Positions 36,236 to 45,721 of a stretch of 64,000 nucleotides of DNA are shown here, in pieces. Position 1 is the stretch's first letter; the number at the start of each line of letters is the position of its first letter. This DNA is from an uncultured Rhizobiaceae group bacterium. Lineage in GTDB: Bacteria > Pseudomonadota > Alphaproteobacteria > Rhizobiales > Rhizobiaceae. The position numbers and the translations under genes are program-made. Location: the NCBI GenBank assembly GCA_947501445.1, contig CANMVS010000007.1, positions 248,001 through 312,000 on the forward strand. The letters run 5' to 3'. The notes under the pieces were generated by a model. It was not told where the DNA came from. It did no database searches and saw only the letters and a program-made list of their open reading frames with translations.

Positions 36236-37699
36236 TCAGTTGGCCTCACTATTATCTGCACTTGCCTTCGGTCGGCTGAAGATACTCATATTTATGCCCA
36301 GTCTCGTGCGAACGGCGACAAACAACAACAAGGATTCCAATGCCATTGCGGCCATTGTTGCCGTTGCTGCACCTTTGATCCCCAGCAGCGGAATAAGTGC
36401 GAAATTACCCGCTACATTAACGCACAGGGCAGCCAAATAGACCAGAGCACAAATCTTCTGCTCGCCGGCCATGGTCAGCAGGGACTCGCCGGGTCCAATC
36501 AATGCCTTGAATAATATGCCGGCAAATAAAATGAACATGACAGGATAGCCGGCGGCAAATCCGCTGCCAAAGAAGGAAAGCAACAGGGGGCCGAGCGCAA
36601 GCACAATGATGCCCAACAGCATGGAGGGCCAGAAGACCCAGCGCGCTGACATCGCTGCGAAGCGCGCCAGTTCTGTGCGGTTATTCTGTACAAACAGCAC
36701 TGAAAATCGTGGCATGATACCCGCTTTGACCGCAAACAGTACAAAGTGAACAAGCGCCATAATCTTGGCAGCGGCGAAGTAGGTGGCAACGTCTTCGGGT
36801 TCAAGAAACATACCGACCATGACAACGTCTGAGTTGGTGATCAGAAAATAAAATCCCTCGATCAGAAAAATCGGGAGCGCGATGATAAACCAATAGCCCA
36901 GCCGATAAGATGCGGGGCCGCGTTTGAAACGCCGCTCCAGACGAACGCCAAGAACCAATAGCTGGGCGATCGTTGTTGCATAGGCGGCGATCAATGCGGC
37001 GACAAGGGCGGTTTGGGCGGTTGACGCGAAACCAAGAATGACGGCGGTGAACATGGCAATCAGGATCAGCACCGGGCGCAGCAGATAGGTGGGACTGAGT
37101 GCCTGCAGCATCCAGCTGTTCGCTCTTGCTGTCCCATCCAATGCATCACCAAGAGCGATCATTGGCAGAGCAAATACGCCAAGCACCAGCGGTACGATGT
37201 AGTAGCTGGCGATGGTATCGCCAAACAGATAGAGAAAGCCGAGACCTGCTGCGCCGAAGAGGGTCGCACTTGTCAGTGCAACAAGGCGCGTTGTCAAAGC
37301 GATACCGCGAATGTGGCTGGTGGCACCCTGTTCAATATATTGCGGCAGGAAACGTATGATAGCGGTGTGAAATCCCATGCATGACAGGCTGCCGACAATA
37401 ATGGCGATGACCCAGACAAATACAAATATGCCATATTCGAACTGACCCATAATTCGCGCCAGCAGCACCTGCGATAAAAAGGCGATGCCTGCACCGACGA
37501 CGCGGATGGCAAATGCAGTAAGTGACATGCGATGGGCCTGACTCTGCTCGTCAGGATCGGTGAGGATCTGGCGTAATCCATCCAGTGCAACTGCAATGGT
37601 CTGCCTGAGTGATCGATCAGCCAAACCTGCCCCTTCCACCATTTTGTCTGCCACCCTGTCCACCTTAAGCACCAACTCGGATTTTGCCCCCGCATTCAA
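36236..37699 (-). CDS. Oligosaccharide flippase family protein (Wzx/MATE-like)
   Basis: A 487-residue protein with 12 or more hydrophobic segments typical of the polysaccharide transporter branch of the MOP superfamily; an N-terminal cytoplasmic extension of about 65 residues precedes the first helix. GIAFLSQVLLARIMGQFEYGIFVF is the usual start of these proteins. It would flip lipid-linked oligosaccharides across the inner membrane for surface polysaccharide. It forms a two-gene operon with the acyltransferase; no glycosyltransferases are nearby. Confidence 0.85.
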   Translation of the reverse strand: MNAGAKSELVLKVDRVADKMVEGAGLADRSLRQTIAVALDGLRQILTDPDEQSQAHRMSLTAFAIRVVGAGIAFLSQVLLARIMGQFEYGIFVFVWVIAIIVGSLSCMGFHTAIIRFLPQYIEQGATSHIRGIALTTRLVALTSATLFGAAGLGFLYLFGDTIASYYIVPLVLGVFALPMIALGDALDGTARANSWMLQALSPTYLLRPVLILIAMFTAVILGFASTAQTALVAALIAAYATTIAQLLVLGVRLERRFKRGPASYRLGYWFIIALPIFLIEGFYFLITNSDVVMVGMFLEPEDVATYFAAAKIMALVHFVLFAVKAGIMPRFSVLFVQNNRTELARFAAMSARWVFWPSMLLGIIVLALGPLLLSFFGSGFAAGYPVMFILFAGILFKALIGPGESLLTMAGEQKICALVYLAALCVNVAGNFALIPLLGIKGAATATMAAMALESLLLFVAVRTRLGINMSIFSRPKASADNSEAN

Positions 37700-38051
37700 T
37701 ATGATCAGGGCTTGTTAAAAAACGGTTGGATTGTGCTGTTGTCACAGCGTAACAGGGTACTGAGCCATGTGCGTTTTCAGGATGAATCATTGCCGCCACC
37801 TCTCGCAATCGACCGGCAAAGGTGGGTTAACGGGGTTTGTGACCTTTTGTTAACCAGCCTTTCAAAAAATACCAATTGGCACACGCTGGACGCATGCAAA
37901 TTCGGTTTTCCCATTGGCATCACCCCGGCAGATCGTTCAGCCGTGGGTTTGCGCCTGTTTTGAGGTGGGTATCAATAGTGTTTGAAATGTGGTCAGTGTC
38001 ACAAACGCGTCCCGGAAATGAACACAATATCTCAATTGCCTGTGAGCGGAA
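37700..38051. other. Intergenic region with no recognised gene
   Basis: About 350 bases between the flippase start and the end of the long minus-strand operon. Short open frames occur but none has a recognisable protein. A GGTTAAC/GTTAACC pair (37825-37855) is too loose to call. Confidence 0.4.
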
Positions 38052-39218
38052 CTACAATCTTACCCAGGCGGAACTTTGCCGGTTGGAACGCACACAGGCT
38101 TCTATGAAGTTCACACCAGCTACGCCGTCATCAACACCGGGCGTGTGGACGTCTGCCTCCAGTGTGGTTCCATTCATTGCGGCACGAATTTTCCGAGCTG
38201 CCTCGCAATAGATTGTAGCAAATCCTTCCAGATACCCTTCCGGGTGTCCGGGTGGAATACGTGAAACGCGGCCCGCCGATGGGCTCGACTGCGGGCCGGC
38301 GCGCACGATGCGCCTGGTTGCCTCTCCCCGGGCACTGAACCAGAGGTTGTTGGGGTCCTCCTGACACCATTCAAGGCTTGCCTTTTCGCCAAACACACGA
38401 AGGCGCAATGCATTGTCCTGACCAATGGCTATCTGACTTGTCCAGATCAGGCCACGGGCGCCGCCGGCAAAACGCAACATGATATGCGCATTGTCATCAA
38501 GTTGGCGACCGGGCACAAAAGTCGTCAGGTCGGCGGCGAGGCTTTCGGGCTGCAATCCGGTCACAAAATGCACCAGATGAAAGGCATGAGTGCCAATGTC
38601 ACCGATCGAACCACCGGCACCGGCCCGCGCCGGATCAGTGCGCCATTCTGCCTGTTTCAGGCCGGTTGTTTCAGCCGGTTCACTCAGCCACCCCTGTGCA
38701 TATTCCGCCTGTACCACGCGGATTGGACCCAATTGATTATCCTGGATCATCTCACGGGCCTGACGCACCATGGGATAACCTGAATAATTGTGGGTCAGCA
38801 CAAAAATGGCACCGGATCGTGCCGCCATATCTGCCAGCCTTTTTGCCTCCACCAGCGTATTGGTCAGCGGTTTGTCGCAGATCACATGGATCTGTTGCTG
38901 TAAAAAGGCTTCAGCTGCTGCCATATGCTGATGGTTGGGGGTAACGATCGAGACAACATCAATGCCATCAGCGCGCTCAGCTTCCCGGTGGGCCATTTGC
39001 TGAAAATTCGTATAGATTCGATCCGGTTTCAGGCCCAGCTCCTGTCCGGAGGCCAGTGCCCGATCGGGGTTGGAGGACAAGGCACCGGCAACCAGTTCAA
39101 ACTGGCCGTCCAATCGGGCCGCCATGCGGTGCACAGCGCCAATAAATGCACCCTGTCCACCGCCAACCATACCCAGTCGCAGCGGGCGATCGGGTGTTGT
39201 GCCGATAAAGTTGCTCAT
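38052..39218 (-). CDS. Gfo/Idh/MocA family oxidoreductase
   Basis: A 388-residue NAD(P)-dependent dehydrogenase. The N-terminal Rossmann motif [17 protein letters not shown] is followed by [13 protein letters not shown]-like sequence and CDKPLTN, where the EKP-type lysine sits. Family members oxidise sugars, inositols and related polyols. It is the last gene of the long operon and overlaps the TIM-barrel isomerase gene by four bases, a pairing common in inositol and keto-sugar catabolism. Confidence 0.92.
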   Translation of the reverse strand: MSNFIGTTPDRPLRLGMVGGGQGAFIGAVHRMAARLDGQFELVAGALSSNPDRALASGQELGLKPDRIYTNFQQMAHREAERADGIDVVSIVTPNHQHMAAAEAFLQQQIHVICDKPLTNTLVEAKRLADMAARSGAIFVLTHNYSGYPMVRQAREMIQDNQLGPIRVVQAEYAQGWLSEPAETTGLKQAEWRTDPARAGAGGSIGDIGTHAFHLVHFVTGLQPESLAADLTTFVPGRQLDDNAHIMLRFAGGARGLIWTSQIAIGQDNALRLRVFGEKASLEWCQEDPNNLWFSARGEATRRIVRAGPQSSPSAGRVSRIPPGHPEGYLEGFATIYCEAARKIRAAMNGTTLEADVHTPGVDDGVAGVNFIEACVRSNRQSSAWVRL

Positions 39219-40273
39219 CGAGAAAGTCCCAGCATCTGTGCATTGATTGCCGTGTCCGTATCAGCGGCAGCAAAATCATCAAATGCATGTTCGGTCACCG
39301 GGATAATGTGACGGCGAATGAAATCTGCACCTTCGCGTGCGCCGGCCTCTGGATGTTTGAGTGCACATTCCCACTCCAAAACCGCCCAGCTGTCATAATC
39401 ATAGGCAGCGAGTTTTGAAAAAACAGCGGCAAAATCAACCTGACCGTCCCCAAGCGAGCGAAAGCGGCCCGCCCGTTCAACCCAGGGCGCATAGCCGGAA
39501 TAGACACCCTGTTTCGGTGAAGGATTGAACTCGGCGTCCTTGACGTGAAAGGCGGCGATACGCTCGTGATAGTGATCGATGAACCCCAGATAATCCAGAC
39601 ACTGCAGAACAAAATGGCTGGGATCATAGTTGATTTTGCAGCGTGCGTGGTTGCCAACCCTTTGCAGGAACATTTCGAATGTCGTGCCGTCGAACAGATC
39701 CTCGCCGGGGTGAATTTCATAGCAAAGATCAACCCCAACGGCGTCAAACGCATCAAGGATGGGCCGCCAGCGGCGCGCCAGCTCATCAAAGGCATCTTCA
39801 ATCAGCCCTGCCGGGCGTTGCGGCCATGGATAGATATAGGGCCACGCCAGTGACCCGGAAAAAGTTACATGCGATGTCAGACGCAGACGCTGTGAAACCC
39901 GCGCCGCCTTTGTCATCTGTTCAACCGCCCACCTTTGTCGGGCTTCGGGGTTACCGTGCAACTGAACCGGTGCAAAGCCATCAAACGGGCGGTCATAGGC
40001 GGCATGGACGGCAACCAGTTGTCCCTGAAGGTGGCTCGACAGATCAGTGATAGTCACGCCAGCCTCATTGCAAATCCCCAGGACCTCATCACAATAATCA
40101 TAGCTGTCTGCTGCCAGATCCAGATCAAAAAGGCGTTTGTCCCAGCTGGGAATCTGGACACCCTCATAGCCAAGGCCGGCAGCCCAGCCGGTAATTGATC
40201 TCAGCGAATTGAAGGGGGCGGCATCGCCGGCAAACTGCGCCAGAAACAGGCCCGGTCCCTTGATGGTTTTCAT
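39215..40273 (-). CDS. Sugar phosphate isomerase/epimerase family TIM-barrel protein
   Basis: A 352-residue member of the xylose isomerase-like TIM-barrel superfamily. CYEIHPGEDLFDGTTFEMF, INYDPSHFVLQ and FHVKDAEFN carry the expected glutamate, aspartate, histidine and lysine metal or catalytic residues. It probably isomerises, epimerises or cleaves a keto-sugar together with the Gfo/Idh enzyme encoded next. It starts four bases after the upstream fusion gene. Confidence 0.88.
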   Translation of the reverse strand: MKTIKGPGLFLAQFAGDAAPFNSLRSITGWAAGLGYEGVQIPSWDKRLFDLDLAADSYDYCDEVLGICNEAGVTITDLSSHLQGQLVAVHAAYDRPFDGFAPVQLHGNPEARQRWAVEQMTKAARVSQRLRLTSHVTFSGSLAWPYIYPWPQRPAGLIEDAFDELARRWRPILDAFDAVGVDLCYEIHPGEDLFDGTTFEMFLQRVGNHARCKINYDPSHFVLQCLDYLGFIDHYHERIAAFHVKDAEFNPSPKQGVYSGYAPWVERAGRFRSLGDGQVDFAAVFSKLAAYDYDSWAVLEWECALKHPEAGAREGADFIRRHIIPVTEHAFDDFAAADTDTAINAQMLGLSR

Positions 40274-40277
40274 CGCA

Positions 40278-41873
40278 TCACCTCAGCGCTCGTATGACAC
40301 TGTCGACATCGCTCACTGTGGAAACCTCCGACAGGGCAAAGTTGACAGCTGCCTTGTGCCAGTCATCATTCATGGTGCTGCAGGCGTTTTCCGGCACGAT
40401 GATTGTATACCCCTTGTCGGCTCCCGTGCGGGCTGTGTGTTCTACCGACATATTGGTCCAGGAACCGGTATTGATGATGGTGGTGCGTCCTGCACCCTTG
40501 ATGTAGTTCTCCAATCGGCCACTTTCCCAGGCACTCATGGTCATTTTTTCAACAATCAGGTCGCCCTGTTGTGGTTCCAGACCCGGTACAGGCGCTACAC
40601 CCCAGGTACCGCGAACCAATGCGTTGTGTTCTTTCAGCCCTTTGAGCAAAGGCGCGTTTTCGCCCATTGCAGGATGACCGGGCTCACACACAAGCCAGAC
40701 ATGAATGACCAGCACGCCAGCCTGGCGGGCGGCCTGTGCAAGACGGGCAATATTGGCAACAACGTTTTGCTTTGCTGCATGTTCGGGCGAGCCGGTGTGG
40801 GCAAAGGCACCACCAGGCATCATCACGTCGTTTTGCATGTCCTGAATGATCAGAACACTCTTGTTGCCGTCAATATTCAATGGTTGTTCTCCTGATGAAC
40901 CGGCCGGTGCGGGCTGCGTTGTGCCTTGTGCTGTGGAGCGGCCGGTTGATGCTGAGGTTGCATTCATGAAAGGCTCATTGCGGGGCCTGACCCTGGTCTT
41001 CACTGCATAGAGCGAGGTTGAAGACGCCATGAACAATGTGTCCCATGCTTCGCCGCCCCAGTGCATATTGGCCACCATTTCCGGAACTGCGACCTTGCCC
41101 AACAGCAGGCCGTGAAACGAATAGACCCACAGGCCGCCGGGCGCGGTAACCCAGACATTGCCCTTTTCATCGGCTTTCATTCCGTCAGGGAGACCCGGTT
41201 TTATACTGTCGCGAATGCCACCGGCAAAAATCCGCCCATTGACCAGTCGTCCATCATCGGCCACGTCAAACATGCGTATATTGGCCTGATCCGTGTCATT
41301 GACCCACATCCAGCGTTCGCAGGGCGAAAAGCACAATCCGTTGGGCTGGTTGAACATGTAGCGATCCGAGACCAGTTGCGGCTCGTCGCCCGCACGGTGA
41401 TCGGGTGGCAGACGGTAGACAGCCTGAAAACCCAGTTGTGTCGGGCGTGGCACACCGAAATGTTCCATCCGCCCAAACGTTGGATCGGTAAAATAGATTG
41501 ACCCGTCCGATTTGACGCACAGATCATTTGGCGAATTGAGTTCGCGCCCCTCAAAATGGGAGCATAGAACCTGCCTGGTGCCATCGGGTGCAAATCGCGC
41601 AACACTGGAGGTTGTATGTTCGCAGACCAGAAGGTTCAAATTGGCATCATAGGACATGCCATTGCCCATGTTGGAGGGTTTCAGGACCTCCTTGACACCG
41701 GTTTTGTCCCAGCGCCGGCGCGTATCACCGGGCATATCGGAAAACAGCAGATACTGATCAACCGGATGCCAGATCGGGCCTTCGGTGAAAATGAAACCGG
41801 TACCCAGTTGCGCAACGGGCGCATATTCATCAATCAGATCATGGAAAGTCGGGTCTATGGCTTCGTGAGTCAT
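40278..41873 (-). CDS. Gluconolactonase (SMP-30)-isochorismatase-like fusion protein
   Basis: A 531-residue two-domain protein. Residues 1-300 form an SMP-30/gluconolactonase beta-propeller, with EGPIWH at 31-36, NSPNDL and LPDGMKAD as metal-site segments. A Thr/Ser/Ala/Pro-rich linker spans about 303-331. Residues 336-531 form an isochorismatase-type hydrolase with D345 and K443 of the catalytic triad, but the nucleophile position in SWTNMSVEHTAR is serine 476 instead of cysteine. The lactonase part should open a sugar or other lactone; the second domain may be non-catalytic or use a different chemistry. Confidence 0.88.
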   Translation of the reverse strand: MTHEAIDPTFHDLIDEYAPVAQLGTGFIFTEGPIWHPVDQYLLFSDMPGDTRRRWDKTGVKEVLKPSNMGNGMSYDANLNLLVCEHTTSSVARFAPDGTRQVLCSHFEGRELNSPNDLCVKSDGSIYFTDPTFGRMEHFGVPRPTQLGFQAVYRLPPDHRAGDEPQLVSDRYMFNQPNGLCFSPCERWMWVNDTDQANIRMFDVADDGRLVNGRIFAGGIRDSIKPGLPDGMKADEKGNVWVTAPGGLWVYSFHGLLLGKVAVPEMVANMHWGGEAWDTLFMASSTSLYAVKTRVRPRNEPFMNATSASTGRSTAQGTTQPAPAGSSGEQPLNIDGNKSVLIIQDMQNDVMMPGGAFAHTGSPEHAAKQNVVANIARLAQAARQAGVLVIHVWLVCEPGHPAMGENAPLLKGLKEHNALVRGTWGVAPVPGLEPQQGDLIVEKMTMSAWESGRLENYIKGAGRTTIINTGSWTNMSVEHTARTGADKGYTIIVPENACSTMNDDWHKAAVNFALSEVSTVSDVDSVIRALR

Positions 41874-41925
41874 CCAGCACCTATGTTGATTTGTGTCCTC
41901 TGGAGCAACAATCCGGGGTCGCCGA

Positions 41926-42774
41926 TTACATCGGGAACCAGTTGCGGGTTTGAACCGTTTCGCTCAACGGGCCGGGCACGGTCATGCCAAGGCGGCCAAC
42001 CACCTGCTGATTTTCGATTTTTGCCGGACGGTCATGAACCGGCAGCAAAAATTTGTAATTGGTCAGCAGTTTTTTGATCGCGCCTTTTTCTTCACGTTTG
42101 CTCCCCGAATGGTTTCCGGTGACCCGTGGCTCCATCCAGTTGTTGGTAAAGACGTGATTGACGATCTGGTCGTTGAAATCATAAATGACATCACCGCAGA
42201 TGCAGGCAAGACCTTCTGCTGTCTCGACGATGACATTCATTGATCCCTCGGTATGGGCACCGGCTGCCTCGCACCAGACGCCCGGAATGATCTCTTCAGC
42301 ACCGGTGATTTCGAGATCGAGGAACCGCATGGCTTCAGGCTCATAGATACGCTCAACCAGATGCATGATGTCCGGTTTCGGATACTGCGGATACATGATG
42401 CCTGAAACGGAAAATTCCATCTCACGACGATTGAGAACCACGGTCGTGTTCATCGGAAAAAGATCGTCCTTTCCCGCGTGGTCAATATGCAGATGGGTGT
42501 GGAGGACGTAACGCACATCGCCCATTTTCACCCCGTGACGGGCCAGTTGATTTTCGATCATATTGTCGTGGAACTGCAGGCCGCGCATGCCGAGCGATTC
42601 CATAATCGCATTGTCGCGGTAACCGGTATCAACAACGATGGGATATGCACCGCCCAAAATCAGGAAGCCGTATACCGGGACGCGGCGCACCCGTCCGCAC
42701 TCGTGTCCCAGAACCAGAAAGCTGGTTTCCAGTTCGATATCACCATAGTCGAGAATGTGGATTTCCAGTGCCAT
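41926..42774 (-). CDS. Metallo-beta-lactamase fold hydrolase (AHL lactonase-like)
   Basis: A 282-residue protein with the di-zinc motif HTHLHIDHAG near residues 94-103, AGAHTEGSMNVIV and a late VHDRPA. The first third (FLILGGAYPIVVDTGYRDN) resembles N-acyl-homoserine lactonases, so it probably hydrolyses a lactone or similar ester. Because it lies in a catabolic operon with a gluconolactonase and an amidohydrolase, breakdown of a pathway lactone seems more likely than quorum quenching. It is 46 bases after the amidohydrolase gene. Confidence 0.87.
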   Translation of the reverse strand: MALEIHILDYGDIELETSFLVLGHECGRVRRVPVYGFLILGGAYPIVVDTGYRDNAIMESLGMRGLQFHDNMIENQLARHGVKMGDVRYVLHTHLHIDHAGKDDLFPMNTTVVLNRREMEFSVSGIMYPQYPKPDIMHLVERIYEPEAMRFLDLEITGAEEIIPGVWCEAAGAHTEGSMNVIVETAEGLACICGDVIYDFNDQIVNHVFTNNWMEPRVTGNHSGSKREEKGAIKKLLTNYKFLLPVHDRPAKIENQQVVGRLGMTVPGPLSETVQTRNWFPM

Positions 42775-42820
42775 TTTTTAAACTCCTTGATCTGGTCGCC
42801 AGAACCGGTTGTCATTTGTG

Positions 42821-43699
42821 CTATGAGAGCCTGTAGACCCGCGCAGCCGTGTCTTCGAAAATTGCCTTTTGTTGTGGTTTCGGCAAAGCTGCGGTGGCGC
42901 CGCGAAACGCCGCAACAAGGTCGCCGTAGCTTGTCCAAAGTTTTTCAATCGGGAAATTGGACCCGAACAGGCACCGTTTGGCGCCGAACAGTTTTACAGT
43001 GTCGTTCACCATGGAGGCGATGAACGCCGGGTCATTGCGATGAATGAATGTGCCGAATGCCGATAACTTGGAGACGACATTGGTGCATTTTGCCAGCGAC
43101 TTCATACCGCTCAGCCATGCCTTTTTACCCGCGTCTGACTGATCCTCCAGCATACCGGCATGTTGCAGTATGAATGTCACCTGCGGACAGGCATCTGCGA
43201 GTTCCGCGGCCGCTGTCATCTGCGATGAAAACACCTGCAGATCGAAGCTCCAGTTATAATCGGCAAGATGGCCGATGTTGCGTTGAACCGCTGGATCACT
43301 GGGCAGATTGGCGTGTGGAGCAAACCGATACATGGGTTTTTTGTGCCAGTGCAATTGCTGGCGAATGCCACGCACAAGACCATAACGCGATAGTCTGTCC
43401 AGCTGTGGTCGAACATCATCAACGGTAAAATCCGCATAGGCTACGATGGCATGAGGCCAGCCGCAGTCTTGCGAAACGGCTTGAACCCATGCCGCCTCAT
43501 CGGCTGCCCAGTTGGGCGCCCAATTTGCCTGAACATAGACCGATTTTGTAACGCCGCTGCCTTTGATGTCATCCAGATATTCTGCAATCGGGTAGTCGCG
43601 TTTGATCGCGGCATAGGGCCCGAAGATGCGCGGTTGCTCGGGTCCAAGCAGCCAGGGCAGGTCCTTTTGCAACCAGATATGATGGTGGGCGTCGATCAC
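42821..43699 (-). CDS. Amidohydrolase family protein (COG3618 type)
   Basis: A 292-residue TIM-barrel metal hydrolase. It begins VIDAHHHIWLQKDLPWL, the usual start of the 2-pyrone-4,6-dicarboxylate and L-fuconolactone hydrolase group, and ends with FGSNFPIEKL carrying the late aspartate-equivalent region. The GTG start at 43699 follows AGGAG by six bases and overlaps the stop codon of the VWA gene (GTGA). Likely a lactone hydrolase acting after the molybdenum hydroxylase. Confidence 0.87.
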   Translation of the reverse strand: MIDAHHHIWLQKDLPWLLGPEQPRIFGPYAAIKRDYPIAEYLDDIKGSGVTKSVYVQANWAPNWAADEAAWVQAVSQDCGWPHAIVAYADFTVDDVRPQLDRLSRYGLVRGIRQQLHWHKKPMYRFAPHANLPSDPAVQRNIGHLADYNWSFDLQVFSSQMTAAAELADACPQVTFILQHAGMLEDQSDAGKKAWLSGMKSLAKCTNVVSKLSAFGTFIHRNDPAFIASMVNDTVKLFGAKRCLFGSNFPIEKLWTSYGDLVAAFRGATAALPKPQQKAIFEDTAARVYRLS

Positions 43700-44841
43700 G
43701 CGGATCTCCTGTTTATTGAATGTCGAAACGTTGCTTTGGAAAGGTCGAGGACCTGCTTGCACAATTGTTCAATCGTGCTGCCATCTGCTAACCGGCCCAG
43801 ATAAGGCAAGGCCTGTTGAAGGGCCTCGGTGCGCGGCTTGAAATCCACCCCGCTCGCCAATGGTGATAACCATGTAATCTGCCAGGTCAGGCGGGTCATG
43901 CGGCGCAGTGAGCTGACCATCATGTCGGGGCTGCCGCGTTCCAGACCATCTGAAATAATGACCACGACGGCACCGCGCAGCAGGGCAGCAAATCGTGGTA
44001 TCGAAAGCAAGGCGTCGAGGGCATCCCCCAGTCGCGTGCCCCCGTCGAAATCAGCCACCAGGTTTGAGACAGCCTCCAGTGCCCGGGTCTGCTCGCTGGT
44101 TTTAAGCGCTGTTGTTACACGGGTCAGGCGTGTGCCCAGTGTAAAGGTTTCAACCCGGTCGGCCGCCTGTGTCAGCGCATGGGCCAGGCGCATCGTCTCG
44201 TCGCTCATGTCCTGCATGGAGCCCGACACATCAACCAGAAGGACGACTGTTCGCTGGCGGGTTTTGGGTTTGGCATGGATGAGTTTGAACAATTCACCAT
44301 CGCGTCGAACCGCCATGCGTAACGATTGACGCAAATCGATGCGTTTTCCGCGATTGGCCGTGAAGTATCGTCGTGAACGACGTCTTGGCAGGGCGGCCGG
44401 CACAGAGCGTGCGAATGATCGCAGCAGATCACTGTCCGGCTGCCGGATCAGCGTGCGATGGGACAGGTTTTCACTGGTGCTTGCCTGCTCTCCCACCTCC
44501 TGGTCATCGTCTTCCAGCGCAATATCGCGGGTTTGATCATTGCTCTCGTGCGCTTCAATCTCCTCGTCATCGGGCAAAACAGTTGGTGCAGAGGCCGTCT
44601 GGCCGAGGAAATAGGCACGAAACAATGCGTCAAATTCTGCCCGCCTGTCCGGTTGTACTGCCAGTACCGCCAGTCCGGCATGATAAATGTCATCAATCGA
44701 CCGTGGCCCAAGCAGAGCAATAGATTCGACAAAGGCCATGGTCTGATCCGGCGCAAGCATAAAACCGTGTTGACGCAGGACGCCGCAGAAGGTGACAAAT
44801 GATTGTGTCGCCACGGGTAGGCTGGTGAGAGGTGAACTCAT
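43696..44841 (-). CDS. VWA domain protein (CoxE-like)
   Basis: A 381-residue protein with a C-terminal von Willebrand A domain bearing the MIDAS motif LLVDVSGSMQDMSD near residue 205, DFDGGTRLGDAL and VVIISDGLERG. An acidic region (about 95-125) separates it from the N-terminal helical part. CoxE-type proteins act with the AAA ATPase CoxD to mature the active site of molybdenum hydroxylases such as CO dehydrogenase. It overlaps both neighbours by four bases. Confidence 0.9.
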   Translation of the reverse strand: MSSPLTSLPVATQSFVTFCGVLRQHGFMLAPDQTMAFVESIALLGPRSIDDIYHAGLAVLAVQPDRRAEFDALFRAYFLGQTASAPTVLPDDEEIEAHESNDQTRDIALEDDDQEVGEQASTSENLSHRTLIRQPDSDLLRSFARSVPAALPRRRSRRYFTANRGKRIDLRQSLRMAVRRDGELFKLIHAKPKTRQRTVVLLVDVSGSMQDMSDETMRLAHALTQAADRVETFTLGTRLTRVTTALKTSEQTRALEAVSNLVADFDGGTRLGDALDALLSIPRFAALLRGAVVVIISDGLERGSPDMMVSSLRRMTRLTWQITWLSPLASGVDFKPRTEALQQALPYLGRLADGSTIEQLCKQVLDLSKATFRHSINRRSA

Positions 44842-45719
44842 GCCGCGACACCCGACAGAACACTGTCCAAATGGGGCTGGATGTAGGTGAGATCATCATG
44901 GTCCTTGAGCGCAACACCAATGGCACGGCGAAAAGCCTCCGGCCAGGGTGCGCCCTGGGAATGCAACAGCGTTGCGCCTTCCGACCATTCTATTGTTTCA
45001 GCAACACCCGGTGGTTTGACCAGTGGTTGCTGGCGCAGCCTGCCAACCGCATCGACAACCGCCTGCGCCGTGGCTTGCGAAACAGCACTGGCCCTTGCCA
45101 TGACAATGGCGGCCTCCAGCGCTGCATCCGGGTAGTCGATCCAATGATAAACGCAGCGTCGGCGCAGCGCTTCGTGCAGATCGCGTGTTCGGTTGGAGGT
45201 CAGGAACACGACGGGGTGTGTTGCTGCGCGTACGGTCCCGGTTTCGGGAATTGATATTTGATAATCGGACAGAAATTCCAGCAGATAGGCTTCAAATTCA
45301 TGGTCCGCCCGATCAATTTCATCAATCAGAAGAACACAGTCTTCCGGATGGCGAAGCACCTCGAGCATGGGTCGTTCCAGCAAAAAATTGTCCGCATAAA
45401 TATTGACAAAGTCATTGCCTGCCTGGCGGATCGCCAGCATCTGTGCCGGGTAATTCCATTCATAAAGCGCCGCTGAGGCATCGATCCCTTCAAAACATTG
45501 CAGCCGCACCACGCGGCGCCCCAGCACAGCACCCATCGCTTTGGCTGCCTCCGTCTTTCCAACGCCGGGGGCGCCTTCAAGCAGCAGTGGTTTACCCAGC
45601 GCAAGAGAAAGATATCCGGCCGTCGAAAGTTCCTGACTTGCGATATATTGGGCACCGTCCAATGCGCTTTGCAGTGACTGGGGGCTATCAATGCCTGCAA
45701 CGGACTTACGGGTTGTCAT
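44838..45719 (-). CDS. MoxR-type AAA ATPase (CoxD-like)
   Basis: A 293-residue AAA+ ATPase. Walker A is EGAPGVGKTEAAKA near residue 50, Walker B is VLLIDEIDRAD, and sensor-type FLTSNRTRDL follows. The start at 45719 (MTTRKSVAGID) lies two bases after the stop of the molybdenum-subunit gene. Together with the VWA protein it probably inserts or remodels the sulfurated molybdenum cofactor in the hydroxylase encoded just upstream. Confidence 0.9.
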   Translation of the reverse strand: MTTRKSVAGIDSPQSLQSALDGAQYIASQELSTAGYLSLALGKPLLLEGAPGVGKTEAAKAMGAVLGRRVVRLQCFEGIDASAALYEWNYPAQMLAIRQAGNDFVNIYADNFLLERPMLEVLRHPEDCVLLIDEIDRADHEFEAYLLEFLSDYQISIPETGTVRAATHPVVFLTSNRTRDLHEALRRRCVYHWIDYPDAALEAAIVMARASAVSQATAQAVVDAVGRLRQQPLVKPPGVAETIEWSEGATLLHSQGAPWPEAFRRAIGVALKDHDDLTYIQPHLDSVLSGVAA

Positions 45720-45721
45720 CT

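Noticed and set aside
37825-37855. GGTTAAC/GTTAACC inverted repeat upstream of the flippase
   Set aside because: Only seven base pairs with a 17-base spacer, which is easily expected by chance.
41926-42774. Quorum-quenching AHL lactonase as the role of the metallo-beta-lactamase protein
   Set aside because: The fold fits, but the location in a catabolic operon with other lactonases and no luxI or luxR genes makes a pathway lactone more likely.
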